This document shows positions 1 to 8,099 of a stretch of DNA of 52,754 nucleotides, in pieces; the first letter of the stretch is position 1; the number at the start of each line of letters is the position of its first letter. Origin of the DNA: an uncultured Oscillospiraceae bacterium (lineage in GTDB: Bacteria; Bacillota; Clostridia; Oscillospirales; Oscillospiraceae). Both the position numbers and the translations under genes were made by a program. The stretch is taken from NCBI GenBank assembly GCA_934597165.1, contig CAKTQP010000010.1, positions 1 through 52,754 of the forward strand, written 5' to 3'. A model generated the notes under the pieces. It was not told the origin of the DNA, did not search any database, and saw only the letters and a program-made list of their open reading frames with translations.

Positions 1-43
1 CGCCGAAGATTTCGACCTCGTTCCTCAACAAATAATATAATGT

Positions 44-77
44 AAAACGGTGTGACCGCGTGTGTCACACCGTTTTT
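44..77 (-). terminator. Terminator after trpA
   Basis: Perfect 13-bp inverted repeat (AAAACGGTGTGAC with its complement) around a 7-base loop, three bases after the trpA stop codon. It is followed by a short T run on either strand, so it may work in both directions. Bases 1-43 beyond it hold nothing I can identify. Confidence 0.8.
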
Positions 78-80
78 GTT

Positions 81-851
81 TTATCGAAGCGCGTCTTTCA
101 TGCTCTTCACATATTCACCTACGTACTTCGGCGCATCCTTCCCATACTGCGCCAAAATCTTCACGATAGCCGACCCGACAATCGCCCCATCGGACAAGTC
201 CGCCATCTTCTTAGCCTGCTCCGGCGTGGAGATGCCGAACCCGATGGCGCAGGGCACGTCGGTGTTCTCCCGCACCACCTCCACGATGGAACCAAGGTCA
301 GTTTTAATTTCACTCCGGGTGCCTGTGACGCCCAGGCTGGAGACCAGGTACAGGAACCCTTCCGCCTCCTTGGCGATTATGGCGATGCGGTTGGCGGAAG
401 TGGGGGCGATGAGGGAGATGAGATCGACCCCGTACTGGTGGCAGAGGGGCAGAAACTCCTCCTTCTCCTCAAAGGGCAGGTCGGGCAAGATCAACCCATC
501 CATGCCGATGTCCCGACAGGTGGAGATGAACTGTTCCGCACCGTAGGAAAAGACCACGTTGGCGTAGGTCATGAACACCATGGGCACGGTGACGTCCTGG
601 CGCAGCTCCCGCACGAAGTCGAAAATCTGATCGGTGGTCACGCCCCCCTGCAAGGCCCGCAGGTTGGCCCCCTGGATGACCGGCCCCTCGGCCGTGGGGT
701 CGGAGAACGGGATGCCCAGCTCGATGAGGTCGGCACCGTTCTGGACGGCAGCACGGACGGCGGCGGCGGTGGTGGCTAAATCCGGGTCGCCGCAGGTGAG
801 AAAGGCGATGAAGGCTTTGCCATTTGCAAAGGCTTTGGCGATGTTACTCAT
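81..851 (-). CDS. trpA: Tryptophan synthase alpha subunit
   Basis: TrpA cleaves indole-3-glycerol phosphate to indole and glyceraldehyde-3-phosphate in the cytoplasm and passes indole to TrpB. The protein is 256 residues, close to the usual 260-270. It shows the ELGIPFSDP active-site segment (catalytic Glu44) and the VTGTRSE loop. The second catalytic acid, Asp60 in Salmonella TrpA, appears here as Glu55 (DPTAEGP instead of DPLADGP), a conservative change. The start chosen is the ATG at 851, which overlaps the trpB stop by 8 bases, so the two subunits are probably translationally coupled. The reading frame stays open far upstream, but that part is only the trpB region read in another frame. 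It is the last gene of the trp operon. Confidence 0.97.
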   Translation of the reverse strand: MSNIAKAFANGKAFIAFLTCGDPDLATTAAAVRAAVQNGADLIELGIPFSDPTAEGPVIQGANLRALQGGVTTDQIFDFVRELRQDVTVPMVFMTYANVVFSYGAEQFISTCRDIGMDGLILPDLPFEEKEEFLPLCHQYGVDLISLIAPTSANRIAIIAKEAEGFLYLVSSLGVTGTRSEIKTDLGSIVEVVRENTDVPCAIGFGISTPEQAKKMADLSDGAIVGSAIVKILAQYGKDAPKYVGEYVKSMKDALR

Positions 852-2034
852 GAAGATCCTCCCCTCTGTACCGGGCGATGGCGGCGCAGTCCTTGTCGCC
901 TCGGCCGGAAATGGTGATGACGATGATCTGATCCTTGTCCAAGGTGGGCGCCAGCTTCTGCGCATAGGCCACCGCATGGGCAGACTCGATGGCGGGGATG
1001 ATGCCCTCGGTCTTGGCCAGGTACTCAAAGGCGCACACCGCCTCCTCGTCCGTGATGGGCACGTATTCCGCTCGCCCGATGTCGTGCAGGTGTGCGTGCT
1101 CCGGCCCCACGCCGGGGTAGTCCAGACCGGCGGAGATGGAGTAGACCGGGGCGATCTGGCCGTATTTGTCCTGGCAGAAGTAGGATTTCATGCCGTGGAA
1201 GATGCCCAGCCGACCGGTGGCGATGGTGGCCGCCGTCTCGAAGGTGTCCACGCCACGACCTGCCGCCTCACAGCCGATGAGCCGCACGCCGGGGTCGTCG
1301 ATGAAGTGGTAAAAGCTTCCGATGGCGTTGGAGCCGCCGCCCACACAGGCGATGACCGCATCGGGCAGGCGTCCCTCCTTTTCCAGCATCTGCGCCTTGA
1401 TCTCCTTGGAAATGACCGCCTGGAAGTCCCGCACGATGGTGGGGAACGGGTGGGGCCCCATGACGGAGCCGAGACAATAGTGGGTGTCGTCGATGCGGGA
1501 CGTCCACTCCCGCATGGCTTCGGACACCGCGTCCTTCAAGGTAGCCGTGCCGCTGGTCACCGGGATGACCTCCGCCCCCAGCAGGCGCATCCGGTACACG
1601 TTCAGCGCCTGGCGGATGGTGTCCTCCTCGCCCATGAACACCACGCACTCCATGCCCATCAGGGCGGCGGCGGTGGCGGTGGCGACGCCGTGCTGACCGG
1701 CGCCGGTCTCGGCGATGAGGCGGGTCTTGCCCATCTTCTTGGCCAGCAGCGCCTGCCCCAGCACATTGTTGATCTTGTGGGCGCCGGTGTGGTTCAGGTC
1801 CTCTCGTTTCAGATAAATCTTCGCGCCGCCCAGGTCATGGGTCATCTTCTCCGCGTAGTACAGCCGGGAGGGGCGACCGGCGTATTCGTTAAACAGCTCG
1901 GTCAGCTCCCGGTTGAATTCCGGGTCGTTTTTGTAGTAGTTGTACGCCTCCTCCAGCTCGATGACTGCGTTCATCAGCGTCTCCGGGATATACTGTCCGC
2001 CGTGTATCCCGAACCGTCCCTTGGGATTGGTCAT
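844..2034 (-). CDS. trpB: Tryptophan synthase beta subunit
   Basis: TrpB is a pyridoxal-phosphate enzyme that condenses indole with serine to give tryptophan, in an alpha2-beta2 complex with TrpA. It has 396 residues, the normal length for the TrpB1 type. The PLP lysine is Lys87 in HTGAHKINN, and the phosphate-binding loop VGGGSNAIGSF is intact. Start ATG at 2034 overlaps the TGA stop of trpF in an ATGA arrangement. The frame continues upstream without a stop, but the extra N-terminus is not TrpB-like. Confidence 0.98.
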   Translation of the reverse strand: MTNPKGRFGIHGGQYIPETLMNAVIELEEAYNYYKNDPEFNRELTELFNEYAGRPSRLYYAEKMTHDLGGAKIYLKREDLNHTGAHKINNVLGQALLAKKMGKTRLIAETGAGQHGVATATAAALMGMECVVFMGEEDTIRQALNVYRMRLLGAEVIPVTSGTATLKDAVSEAMREWTSRIDDTHYCLGSVMGPHPFPTIVRDFQAVISKEIKAQMLEKEGRLPDAVIACVGGGSNAIGSFYHFIDDPGVRLIGCEAAGRGVDTFETAATIATGRLGIFHGMKSYFCQDKYGQIAPVYSISAGLDYPGVGPEHAHLHDIGRAEYVPITDEEAVCAFEYLAKTEGIIPAIESAHAVAYAQKLAPTLDKDQIIVITISGRGDKDCAAIARYRGEDLHE

Positions 2035-2639
2035 AGCATTTCTTCCTTTCTCACCGCAGCCACAAACTGCGCCATTTTCTCTTGGTCTTTTCGCCCGTCC
2101 GACTCGATGCCCGAGCTGACGTCCACCCCATAGGGGTGCGCCTGCCGGAGGGCGTCGGTGACGTTGGACGCGTCCAGCCCGCCTGCCAGAAAATAGGGGC
2201 GGTGGATATACTGAAGCAGCTCCCAATCGAACACCTTCCCCGTCCCCGCGCCGGAATCCAGCAGGATGCAGTCCGCCGTGCTGGTTTGCGCGGTCGCCAG
2301 GTCGCCCACGTGCGCCACCCGGAACGCCTGCCAGATGGGACGCCCGGTCTGCTGCCGCAAAGCCTGGATGTAACCGTCATCCTCGTGCCCGTGGAGCTGC
2401 GCCACGTCGATGACGCCGCGGTTCAGCAGGCTCGCCACCTGTTCCAGCGGCGCGTCCACGAAGACACCCACCGCGCGGATGCCCTCGTCCAGCGCTCCTT
2501 TCAGCGCCCGCGCCTCTGGCGGGGTCACGTAACGGCGGCTCTTGGGGGCGAACACAAACCCCACATAGTCCGGTCTCAGCCGGTTGGCGGCCTGGATGTC
2601 CTCCGGACGGGACAGACCGCACAATTTTATCTTGGTCAT
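2031..2639 (-). CDS. trpF: Phosphoribosylanthranilate isomerase
   Basis: TrpF carries out the Amadori rearrangement of phosphoribosylanthranilate to CdRP. The 202-residue protein has the expected (beta/alpha)8 signatures: KLCGLSRPEDI with the catalytic Cys near the N-terminus, GFVFAPKSRRY, and the C-terminal phosphate-binding GVDVSSGIES. A GTG at 2642 lies directly before the ATG at 2639; I prefer the ATG because it overlaps the trpC stop as TGATG, typical of coupling. It sits between trpC and trpB, so TrpF is separate from TrpC rather than fused as in E. coli. Confidence 0.97.
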   Translation of the reverse strand: MTKIKLCGLSRPEDIQAANRLRPDYVGFVFAPKSRRYVTPPEARALKGALDEGIRAVGVFVDAPLEQVASLLNRGVIDVAQLHGHEDDGYIQALRQQTGRPIWQAFRVAHVGDLATAQTSTADCILLDSGAGTGKVFDWELLQYIHRPYFLAGGLDASNVTDALRQAHPYGVDVSSGIESDGRKDQEKMAQFVAAVRKEEML

Positions 2640-3418
2640 CACACGCCTCGCAGTTCTGCCAGCTTGGCGTGCTTGTCCGCCGCTCGCATGAGGGTTTCGC
2701 CGATGAGCACCGCGTCCGCACCCACCGCCCGCAGCTCCGCCACGTCCTGGGCGCTGCCCACGCCGCTTTCAGACACGAACAATACGTCCGGCGGGATGAG
2801 CGCCCGCAGGCGCTTGCTGTTCTCCGTGTCCACCGAGAAATTTTTCAGGTTCCGGTTGTTCACCCCGATGACCCGCGCGCCAGCGTTCAGCGCCATCTTC
2901 ACCTCGTCCTCGTCGTGGGCTTCCACCAACGCCGACAGACCCAGGGTGTCACAGAGGGCGATGTAGTCTTTGATTTCCGCCTCGCGCAAAAGAGAGCAGA
3001 TGAGCAGCACCGCCGAAGCGCCCAGCACCTTCGCCTGGTAGATCATGTACGCGTCCACCGTGAAATCCTTCCGCAGACAGGGGATGTCCACGGCGGCGGC
3101 GATGTCGCTGAGATACTGGTCGCTGCCCAGGAACCACTTGGGCTCCGTGAGCACCGAGATGGCGTCCGCCCCGGCAAATTCGTAAGCGCGAGCGATGTCC
3201 AGATAGGGGAACTCCGGCGCGATGAGCCCTTTCGAAGGCGACGCCTTCTTGCACTCGCAGATGAAGGACAGGTCGGGCTTGGCCAGCGCCTGCTCAAAGG
3301 CAAACTCCCCCACCGGCAGCGCCAGCGCCTGGGCTTTCAAAGTCTCCAATGACACCCGCGCCTTGTCCCGCGCCACCCGTTCCCGGGCGTAGTCCGCCAG
3401 CTGGTCTAAGATGTTCAT
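2639..3418 (-). CDS. trpC: Indole-3-glycerol phosphate synthase
   Basis: TrpC closes CdRP to indole-3-glycerol phosphate with loss of CO2. It has 259 residues. The family hallmarks are present: CECKKASPSKG with the catalytic lysines, the LTEPKWFLGS segment, GVNNRNLKNF and SESGVG. Start ATG at 3418 overlaps the trpD stop by 4 bases (ATGA). It is a stand-alone enzyme with no TrpF domain. Confidence 0.98.
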   Translation of the reverse strand: MNILDQLADYARERVARDKARVSLETLKAQALALPVGEFAFEQALAKPDLSFICECKKASPSKGLIAPEFPYLDIARAYEFAGADAISVLTEPKWFLGSDQYLSDIAAAVDIPCLRKDFTVDAYMIYQAKVLGASAVLLICSLLREAEIKDYIALCDTLGLSALVEAHDEDEVKMALNAGARVIGVNNRNLKNFSVDTENSKRLRALIPPDVLFVSESGVGSAQDVAELRAVGADAVLIGETLMRAADKHAKLAELRGV

Positions 3419-4446
3419 GCCTCTGCCTCCGGACGGTTGCTGACCTCGATGAGCCGTTCCAGGGTCTGGAGGGCCTTGCCAGAGTCGATGAGCTCCGCCG
3501 CCAGGGCGACGCCCTCCTTCATGGTCTCCGCCTTGCCGCCGATGTAGAGGGCAGCGCCGGCGTTCATCAGGACGGCGTTGCGCTTGTGGCCCTGCTCGCC
3601 CTTCAAAATGTTCAACGTGATCTGCGCGTTCTCCGCCGGAGTGCCGCCCCGCAGATCTTCCTTGGTGCAGCGCTGGAACCCGAAGTCCTCCGGCGTGATG
3701 ACCTCGGTCTTGAACCAGCCGTCCCGCATCTCACAGATGGTGGTGGGGGCGCTCAACGAAATCTCATCCAGCTTGTCCTGCCCGTAGACCACCATGCCCC
3801 GCTTGACGCCCAGGTTGATGAGCACCTGCGCCAGCGGTTCCACCAGGTATTCGTCATAAACGCCCAGCAGCTGCATGGTGGGGCTGCCCGGGTTGGTCAG
3901 GGGGCCCAGGATGTTGAAGACGGTGCGGATGCCCAGCTCTTTGCGGATGGGGCCCACGTATTTCATGGAGGTGTGGTATTTCTGGGCGAAGAAGAAGCAC
4001 ATCCCCACCTCGTTGAGCAGCTCCACGCATTTCGCCGGGCTCTGCTCGATGTTCACCCCCAGCGCCTCCAGGCAGTCCGCCGTGCCGCATTTGGAAGATG
4101 CCGCCCGGTTGCCGTGCTTGGCCACCTTCATGCCGCCGGCTGCCGCCACCAGGGCGGAGGTGGTGGAGATGTTGAAGCTGTGGGCGCCGTCGCCGCCGGT
4201 GCCGACAATTTCAAATAAGTCCATATCCGTCTTCACCGGAATGGCGTGATCCCGCATGGCGGCAGCGCAGCCGGCGATCTCGTCGGTGGTCTCCGCCCGG
4301 GCGCTCTTGGTGGACAGTGCGGCTAAAAAAGCGGCGTTCTGGGTGGGGGTGGTCTCGCCGCTCATGATCTCGTTCATGACGGTGTAGGCTTCGTCATAGG
4401 TCAAATCCTGCTTATCGACAATCTTTACAATGGCTTCCTGAATCAT
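3415..4446 (-). CDS. trpD: Anthranilate phosphoribosyltransferase
   Basis: TrpD transfers phosphoribose from PRPP to anthranilate. The 343-residue protein shows the PRPP and anthranilate sites: VGTGGDGAHSFNIST and KHGNRAASSKCGTAD. No glutamine amidotransferase domain is fused; that function is the separate trpG immediately upstream, with a 3-base gap. The ATG at 4446 follows a GGAGG-type site at the 3' end of trpG. Confidence 0.98.
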   Translation of the reverse strand: MIQEAIVKIVDKQDLTYDEAYTVMNEIMSGETTPTQNAAFLAALSTKSARAETTDEIAGCAAAMRDHAIPVKTDMDLFEIVGTGGDGAHSFNISTTSALVAAAGGMKVAKHGNRAASSKCGTADCLEALGVNIEQSPAKCVELLNEVGMCFFFAQKYHTSMKYVGPIRKELGIRTVFNILGPLTNPGSPTMQLLGVYDEYLVEPLAQVLINLGVKRGMVVYGQDKLDEISLSAPTTICEMRDGWFKTEVITPEDFGFQRCTKEDLRGGTPAENAQITLNILKGEQGHKRNAVLMNAGAALYIGGKAETMKEGVALAAELIDSGKALQTLERLIEVSNRPEAEA

Positions 4447-4449
4447 GGT

Positions 4450-5019
4450 TCAAACCTCCTGGATGAAATTTCGTAACATGGTCTTCCCGTCCGGCGTCAA
4501 AATGGACTCCGGGTGGAACTGCACCCCAAAGATGGGGTACTCCTTGTGCTGCACCGCCATCACTTCCCCGTCGGTGGTGCGGCCGGTGACGGTCAGGCAG
4601 TCGGGGATGGTGGCTGCGTCTGCCGCCAGGGAGTGGTATCGCGCCACCGGTGCGATTTCCGGACACCCGCGGAACAAGGGACAATCCCCATCGAACTGCA
4701 CCTGAGACTGCTTCCCGTGCATGAGCTGCTTGGCGTAGGTGACGGTGGCGCCGAAGGCGGCGCAGATGGCCTGGTGTCCCAGGCAGACGCCCAAAATGGG
4801 AATTTCTTTTCCCAGGGTCTTGGCCACTTCCATGGTCACGCCAGCGTCCTCCGGCCGACCGGGGCCGGGGGACAGGATGATGCGGTCGGGGTGGAGCGCG
4901 CGAATCTCCTCCACCGTCATGGCGTCGTTGCGGATGACTTTGATATCCGGTTCCAGCTCTCCCACCAGCTGATAGAGGTTATAGGAGAAGCTGTCGTAAT
5001 TGTCGATGAGTAAGATCAT
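4450..5019 (-). CDS. trpG: Anthranilate synthase glutamine amidotransferase subunit
   Basis: TrpG supplies ammonia from glutamine to TrpE. It has 189 residues, the usual size of a class I glutamine amidotransferase. The nucleophile elbow GVCLGHQAI carries the catalytic Cys and the C-terminal HPESI carries His/Glu of the triad. The N-terminus MILLIDNYDSF fixes the start at 5019, where ATG overlaps the trpE stop by 4 bases. It might also serve PabB, but no pab gene is in view. Confidence 0.97.
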   Translation of the reverse strand: MILLIDNYDSFSYNLYQLVGELEPDIKVIRNDAMTVEEIRALHPDRIILSPGPGRPEDAGVTMEVAKTLGKEIPILGVCLGHQAICAAFGATVTYAKQLMHGKQSQVQFDGDCPLFRGCPEIAPVARYHSLAADAATIPDCLTVTGRTTDGEVMAVQHKEYPIFGVQFHPESILTPDGKTMLRNFIQEV

Positions 5020-6482
5020 AGCGTTTCCTCCTGTGCCAGCTCCAGCGCCTTCAGGGACGCTCTGGCCTTGTTCAAGCACTCCTGATACTCGGTCTCCGGC
5101 ACCGAATCCGCCACGATGCCCGCCCCGGAGCGGACGAAGACCTTGCCGTTCTTCTTGTAGGCGATGCGGATGGCGATGCAGGTGTCCAGGTTGCCGGTGA
5201 AGTCGATGTAGCCGATGGCGCCGCCGTAGATGCCCCGCTTGTTGTTCTCCAGCGCGCCGATGAGCTGGCAGGCGCGGATTTTGGGTGCGCCGGACAGGGT
5301 GCCGGCCGGTAAGACCGCTTCCACTGCGTCCAAGGCGTCCTTGTTGGGGCGTATCTCACCGCGAACGGTGGAGCCGATGTGCATGACGTGGGAGAAGCGC
5401 TCGATGGTGTGGAACTTCTCCACCTGGACGGTGCCGAATTTGCTAATTTTACCCAGGTCGTTCCGCCCCAAATCCACCAGCATATTGTGCTCCGCCAGCT
5501 CCTTTTCGTCCGCCAGCAGCTCCTGTTCCAGCGCCAGGTCTTCCGCCTCGGTCTTGCCTCTGGGACGGGTACCGGCCAAAGGGAAGGTGTGCAAAATCCC
5601 GTTCTCCAGCTTCACCAGAGTCTCCGGCGACGCGCCAGCTACTTCCACGTCGGTGCCGGAGAAGTAGAACATATAGGGGGAGGGGTTGATGGTGCGCAGG
5701 ACCCGGTAGGTGTTCAAGAGGCTGCCCTCGAAGGGGGCGCTGAGCCGGTTGGAGAGGACGATTTGGAAGATGTCCCCCTCCCGGATGTGCGCCTTGGCAC
5801 GCTCCACCATGGCGCAGAACTGCTTCTCATCGAACAGGGGCGTCACCGCCCCCAGCAGCTTCCCGCCAGGCTCCTCCTTCTTCTCCCCGTGCCGCAGCAG
5901 CTCCGCCAGCTGGTGCAGCTCCAGCACCGCCTTGTTGTAGCCCACCTCCACGTCGTCCAGGGACATATTGACGATGAGCACAATTTTCTGCCGGGCGTGG
6001 TCGAAGGCGATGACCTTGTCGAAGAGCATCAAGTCCACGTCCTGGAACGCCTCGCTGTCCTCCACCGGGCACTTCACGGACGGCTCGCTGTAGGCCAGGT
6101 AGTCGTAGGAGAAGTAGCCCACCAGACCGCCGGTGAAGGAGGGCAGGTAGTCGAAGCGGGGGCTTTTGTAGTCCGCCAAAATCTGGCGGAGGTAGTCGGA
6201 CGGGTTGTCGGTGTGGATCTTGAAGTTCCCCGCCCGCAGCTCGCCGTCGATGCACTTGACCTCCAACTTGGGGTCGAACCCCAGGAAGGTGTACCGCCCC
6301 CACTTCTCGTTGGCCAAAGCGGACTCCAGCAGGTAGCAGTGGGTGGATACGTTCTTGAGAATCTTCATGGTCTCGATGGGGGTGGTGAAATCGGACAGCA
6401 GCTCGCAGCTGACCGGCAGGACGTCATACTGCCCGGTGGCGGCGATGCGCTGGACTTCGGCAAATTCAGGTAAACATTTCAT
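5016..6482 (-). CDS. trpE: Anthranilate synthase component I
   Basis: TrpE turns chorismate into anthranilate, the committed step of tryptophan synthesis. It has 488 residues and is the first gene of the operon. Chorismate-binding segments are intact: GASPETLVKL, GTRPRG, VDLGRNDLGK and AGTLSGAPK. The N-terminal LLES motif (CYLLESA) corresponds to the tryptophan feedback site, so allosteric inhibition is expected in addition to the T-box control of transcription. A clean AAGGAGG at 6492-6498 precedes the ATG at 6482. Confidence 0.98.
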   Translation of the reverse strand: MKCLPEFAEVQRIAATGQYDVLPVSCELLSDFTTPIETMKILKNVSTHCYLLESALANEKWGRYTFLGFDPKLEVKCIDGELRAGNFKIHTDNPSDYLRQILADYKSPRFDYLPSFTGGLVGYFSYDYLAYSEPSVKCPVEDSEAFQDVDLMLFDKVIAFDHARQKIVLIVNMSLDDVEVGYNKAVLELHQLAELLRHGEKKEEPGGKLLGAVTPLFDEKQFCAMVERAKAHIREGDIFQIVLSNRLSAPFEGSLLNTYRVLRTINPSPYMFYFSGTDVEVAGASPETLVKLENGILHTFPLAGTRPRGKTEAEDLALEQELLADEKELAEHNMLVDLGRNDLGKISKFGTVQVEKFHTIERFSHVMHIGSTVRGEIRPNKDALDAVEAVLPAGTLSGAPKIRACQLIGALENNKRGIYGGAIGYIDFTGNLDTCIAIRIAYKKNGKVFVRSGAGIVADSVPETEYQECLNKARASLKALELAQEETL

Positions 6483-6504
6483 GGCTCTCTGCCTCCTTGT
6501 GACG

Positions 6505-6540
6505 AAAAAAACTCCTCTGACGCTGCCGTCAAAGGAGTTT
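6505..6540 (-). terminator. Second intrinsic terminator before trpE
   Basis: A 14-bp stem (one G-U pair) with a GCAG loop, followed on the minus strand by a run of seven T, only about 7 bases before the trpE ribosome binding site. It is separate from and downstream of the T-box terminator. It looks strong enough to stop transcription on its own. Confidence 0.85.
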
Positions 6541-6552
6541 CAAAAAGGAAAC

Positions 6553-6594
6553 AAAAAACGCCCCTGACAGCAGAAAATCGCTTGTCAAGGACGA
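6553..6594 (-). terminator. T-box terminator hairpin
   Basis: An 11-bp stem (CGTCCTTGACA with TGTCAGGGGCG, including G-U pairs) followed by six T on the minus strand, directly downstream of the T-box sequence. Its 5' arm lies where the T-box antiterminator/terminator switch normally is. Confidence 0.85.
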
Positions 6595-6845
6595 ATAATC
6601 CAACATTATCCGCGGTACCACCTTGCTTCACAGGTTTCATGACCCTGTGCCCTCAGCAGGATACGAACATATCCCCGGCAAATCACGTCTGCCTCCAACG
6701 TCGCAGCATACTCCGGCCCGCAAAAGCCGTTTTCCCTGCGCCCTCCGCGGTCCATTTGACAAGTCGTGTCTCACCTGGTTCTCAGCATCCCAAGCTCTCT
6801 GTAAAGGCGTCCTTGCCGTTATCTCCGCTTCAACGGTTTGAAGTA
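6553..6845 (-). promoter_or_regulatory. Tryptophan-specific T-box leader (riboswitch)
   Basis: The leader RNA of the trp operon senses uncharged tRNA-Trp. The conserved T-box reads AAGGTGGTACCGCG on the minus strand at 6611-6626, with the ACC that pairs with the tRNA acceptor end. Stem I sequences (AGAGAGC, GATGCTGAGAACCAGGTG) lie around 6775-6805. The specifier is probably UGG at 6752-6754, followed by the usual purine, which fits Trp. When tRNA-Trp is uncharged the antiterminator should form and the operon be read. The specifier position was assigned by eye. Confidence 0.93.
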
Positions 6846-6858
6846 TTGAATTGCCCAA

Positions 6859-6887
6859 AGTATACCACACCCCTCCCCCGCTGTCAA
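6859..6887 (-). promoter_or_regulatory. trp operon promoter
   Basis: Minus-strand TTGACA (6882-6887) and TATACT (6859-6864) separated by exactly 17 bases, a near-consensus sigma-A promoter. Transcription should start near 6852, just before the T-box leader. Confidence 0.9.
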
Positions 6888-6977
6888 CCGGCTGAGCAGG
6901 TCGGCGGCGAACATTTTTCACCAAAAAATCACACCCCGTCCGCCCCCATTTTTAGGGATTCGGACAGGGCGTTTTTG

Positions 6978-7132
6978 CCTCGCAGAGTTCCGGCAGGATG
7001 CCGGAATAAATTGTAATCTATTTTTTCCGGCGGCGTGTACGTCGGAAAAAATACTTCTCAGACGGGTAAGTGTGCGAGCGCAGCGAGTGCATGCACCCGG
7101 CTGCAACCTCGACAAAATGCTTGCATTTTGTC
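6978..7132 (-). repeat. Structured dispersed element, copy 1
   Basis: About 155 bases made of three hairpins joined by conserved single-stranded segments, starting 4 bases after the stop of the carboxypeptidase gene at 7137. Stems: 7111-7132 (10 bp), 7019-7053 (11 bp around a 13-base loop GCGGCGTGTACGT) and 6988-7006 (8 bp around GGA). A longer-range pairing (7059-7067 with 7095-7103, one mismatch) encloses GTGCATGCACCCGG. A second copy lies at 11260-11492 with identical loops but different, compensated stems. Function unknown; it could be a 3' UTR element, a terminator-like structure or a mobile hairpin repeat. Confidence 0.85.
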
Positions 7133-7136
7133 AAAA

Positions 7137-7979
7137 TCATTCGTGCTCCGTCTGATTGAGATATTCTTCCAAGCAGATACCCCGGTCATGAATCTCCGCC
7201 GCCACCTTCTTCCCCACATACCGATAGTGCCAAGGCTCATTGGCCACCCCCGTGATGTCCGTCTTGGACTCGGGGAAGCGGCGGATGAACCCGTACTCGT
7301 GGGCGTGCTTGTCCAGCCAGTCGTAGACCTCGTACCCGGCGGAGTTGACCCCGTCGGCGTTGATGTCCACCGCCAGACCCAACTGGTGTTCGCTGGTGCC
7401 GGGGATGGCCACCCACTTCTCCGCCTCGGTCTTGGCCTTTTCCGCGCTGTAGCCGCTGGCCTGGTACTCGGCAATTTTTTCGTCCATGATGCTCTGCTGC
7501 TTCTCCGCCGTCCGGTACGCCGACGCCACGATGGGATAGACCCCTTCGGAACGGGCTTTGTCGAACATCTTCTGCAAGGACGGGTAGATGCGCTCGTCCA
7601 CCTCCTTGCCGTTGGAGAGGGTCATCAGCTGGGGTTCGTAACCCTCGGGCAGGGGGTGCCAGCGGTTGACCAGGATGAGGTTCCAGGGGGTGTCCGGCTC
7701 CTGGGTAGGCTCCTCGGTGGTCTGGCTGGTAGATGCGTCCGGCTGGGTCGGCTGGGCAGCCGGTGTGGACGTGTCCGGCTGGGCGCTGGTGATGCTGCTG
7801 GATGGGGTCGGGTCGGACGTCTGCCCTGGGAAGGGCAGCATACCGGTCTGCCACAACGCCAGCAGGGCGATGGCCAGGATGCAGCAGGTCAGGAACATCC
7901 GCCGAACGCCCCTCCGGCTGGGCTGCTGCTCCTTCTTCACCCGCTTGCCGCCCTTGGCGTCTTTTTGGGATCGACTCAT
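7137..7979 (-). CDS. VanY-type D-alanyl-D-alanine carboxypeptidase
   Basis: A zinc peptidase of the LAS/VanY family that removes the terminal D-alanine from peptidoglycan stem peptides. It has 280 residues: a basic N-terminus, one membrane segment (about 28-46), a Ser/Thr/Pro-rich linker to about residue 95, and a C-terminal catalytic domain. The metal site appears as SEHQLGLAVD (His and Asp ligands) and EPWHYRYVG (catalytic Glu, His ligand). It should be membrane-anchored with the enzyme outside. It is monocistronic with its own promoter (8044-8073). No van resistance genes are nearby, so housekeeping cell-wall trimming is more likely than glycopeptide resistance. Confidence 0.92.
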   Translation of the reverse strand: MSRSQKDAKGGKRVKKEQQPSRRGVRRMFLTCCILAIALLALWQTGMLPFPGQTSDPTPSSSITSAQPDTSTPAAQPTQPDASTSQTTEEPTQEPDTPWNLILVNRWHPLPEGYEPQLMTLSNGKEVDERIYPSLQKMFDKARSEGVYPIVASAYRTAEKQQSIMDEKIAEYQASGYSAEKAKTEAEKWVAIPGTSEHQLGLAVDINADGVNSAGYEVYDWLDKHAHEYGFIRRFPESKTDITGVANEPWHYRYVGKKVAAEIHDRGICLEEYLNQTEHE

Positions 7980-8043
7980 GGTCTGTTTCCTCCTTGTACG
8001 ACAGGATGTCAGACACCTGTCGGTCTTTTCGATGTTTGCCTCT

Positions 8044-8073
8044 ATTTTAGCAGGAAAAACCGAACTTTTTCAA
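8044..8073 (-). promoter_or_regulatory. Promoter of the carboxypeptidase gene
   Basis: Minus-strand TTGAAA (8068-8073) and TAAAAT (8044-8049) with an 18-base spacer. Downstream come a small hairpin (GACAGG/CCTGTC) and an AAGGAGG site before the ATG at 7979. Confidence 0.7.
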
Positions 8074-8099
8074 TGGATTTCCCTTAAGATTTCCGAAAA

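Noticed and set aside
7137..7979. Glycopeptide resistance (vanY) locus
   Set aside because: No vanH, vanA, vanX or vanR/S genes are nearby; the enzyme family is common in susceptible Clostridia.
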